Source: Natrinema altunense (GTDB taxonomy: Archaea > Halobacteriota > Halobacteria > Halobacteriales > Natrialbaceae). Taken from it: a DNA stretch of 64,000 nt. A program made the position numbers and the translations under genes. Positions 63,957 to 64,000 of this stretch are shown here, in pieces. Each line of letters starts with the position of its first letter. Within the stretch, counting starts at the first letter, position 1. The stretch covers positions 310,001-374,000 of the forward strand of contig NZ_JNCS01000001.1 of the NCBI RefSeq assembly GCF_000731985.1, read 5' to 3'. Under the pieces are notes generated by a model. The model saw only the letters and a list, made by a program, of their open reading frames with translations, did not search any database and had not been told where the DNA came from.

Positions 63957-64000
63957 ATGATTCCGCTTTTGCACGATTTCACGAACGAGACGGTGCTCGT
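63957..64000 (+). CDS. Probable siroheme-synthase-type dehydrogenase, 5' fragment
   Basis: Only 14 residues are in the window (MIPLLHDFTNETVLV). The start matches the N-terminus of haloarchaeal precorrin-2 dehydrogenase/sirohydrochlorin ferrochelatase-type proteins, where this leads into a Gly-rich NAD-binding loop. Spacing of 29 bp after the siroheme decarboxylase gene suggests one operon. Assigned from a very short piece. Confidence 0.6.
   Translation, partial: MIPLLHDFTNETVL

Overview
The window is chromosomal DNA from a halophilic archaeon of class Halobacteria, most likely in the Natrialbales/Haloterrigena-Natrinema range, although genus is a guess. The evidence is the strongly acidic proteome, GC-rich coding sequence with long antisense shadow frames, the frequent CTCGAG-type Leu-Glu codon pair, leaderless genes with a TATA-like box about 26-28 nt before the start codon, Tat-type lipoprotein signals, a FolC-FolP fusion, a haloarchaeal Htr transducer, archaeal DnaG, and IS1341-type TnpB and IS6-type elements.

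Layout. 1-4 kb: uvrA, whose last 49 bp are duplicated on the far side of a PIN/ribbon-helix-helix toxin-antitoxin-like pair. 4-5.5 kb: a small membrane protein, a hypothetical protein and a CBS-pair protein. 5.6-12.6 kb: a three-gene AddAB-like helicase/nuclease operon (AddB-like, Fe-S nuclease-like, AddA-like). 12.7-15.3 kb: the folate fusion gene. 15.5-20.5 kb: a cupin, a Tat-exported protein, a small membrane protein and a divergent ABC ATPase/permease pair. 20.7-28 kb: carB, a multi-domain histidine kinase and three small cytosolic haloarchaeal proteins. 28-33 kb: an FAD oxidoreductase, a DUF6149-like protein, a secreted polysaccharide deacetylase and an MFS transporter. 33.3-40 kb: two paralogous LivJ-type binding lipoproteins with no transporter genes, next to a divergent Cache-type chemotaxis transducer. 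40-43.6 kb: homoserine kinase, a small membrane protein, a damaged hypothetical gene and a TnpB transposon. 43.6-53.6 kb: pdxS, an acetoacetate decarboxylase-like protein, a DUF1405 membrane protein, regulators, valS, a CARF-type regulator and a Na+/solute symporter with its DUF3311 partner. 53.7-56.7 kb: a membrane-anchored ArsR-like regulator, dnaG and a small membrane protein. 56.8-62.1 kb: a DUF92 membrane protein and two cis-prenyltransferase-family genes, separated by an AT-rich graveyard of IS6 remnants and a 114-bp inverted-repeat element. 62.2-64 kb: a DUF5778-like protein, a fused siroheme decarboxylase (AhbA-AhbB) and the first 44 bp of a probable siroheme-pathway dehydrogenase.

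The most interesting groupings are: (i) a catalytically dead, RxG-bearing cis-prenyltransferase paralogue beside a catalytic one that lacks RxG, which matches the two-subunit NgBR/DHDDS design, with a DUF92 (polyprenyl/phytyl-phosphate kinase-like) gene next door; (ii) the toxin-antitoxin-like pair inserted at the end of uvrA with regeneration of the uvrA terminus; (iii) the AddAB-like operon with a nuclease subunit that keeps its Fe-S cysteines but appears to have lost its active site; (iv) the binding-protein/transducer pair; and (v) a solo right end of a TnpB-type element sitting exactly on a gene's stop codon. No tRNA, rRNA, CRISPR array or prophage was recognised.
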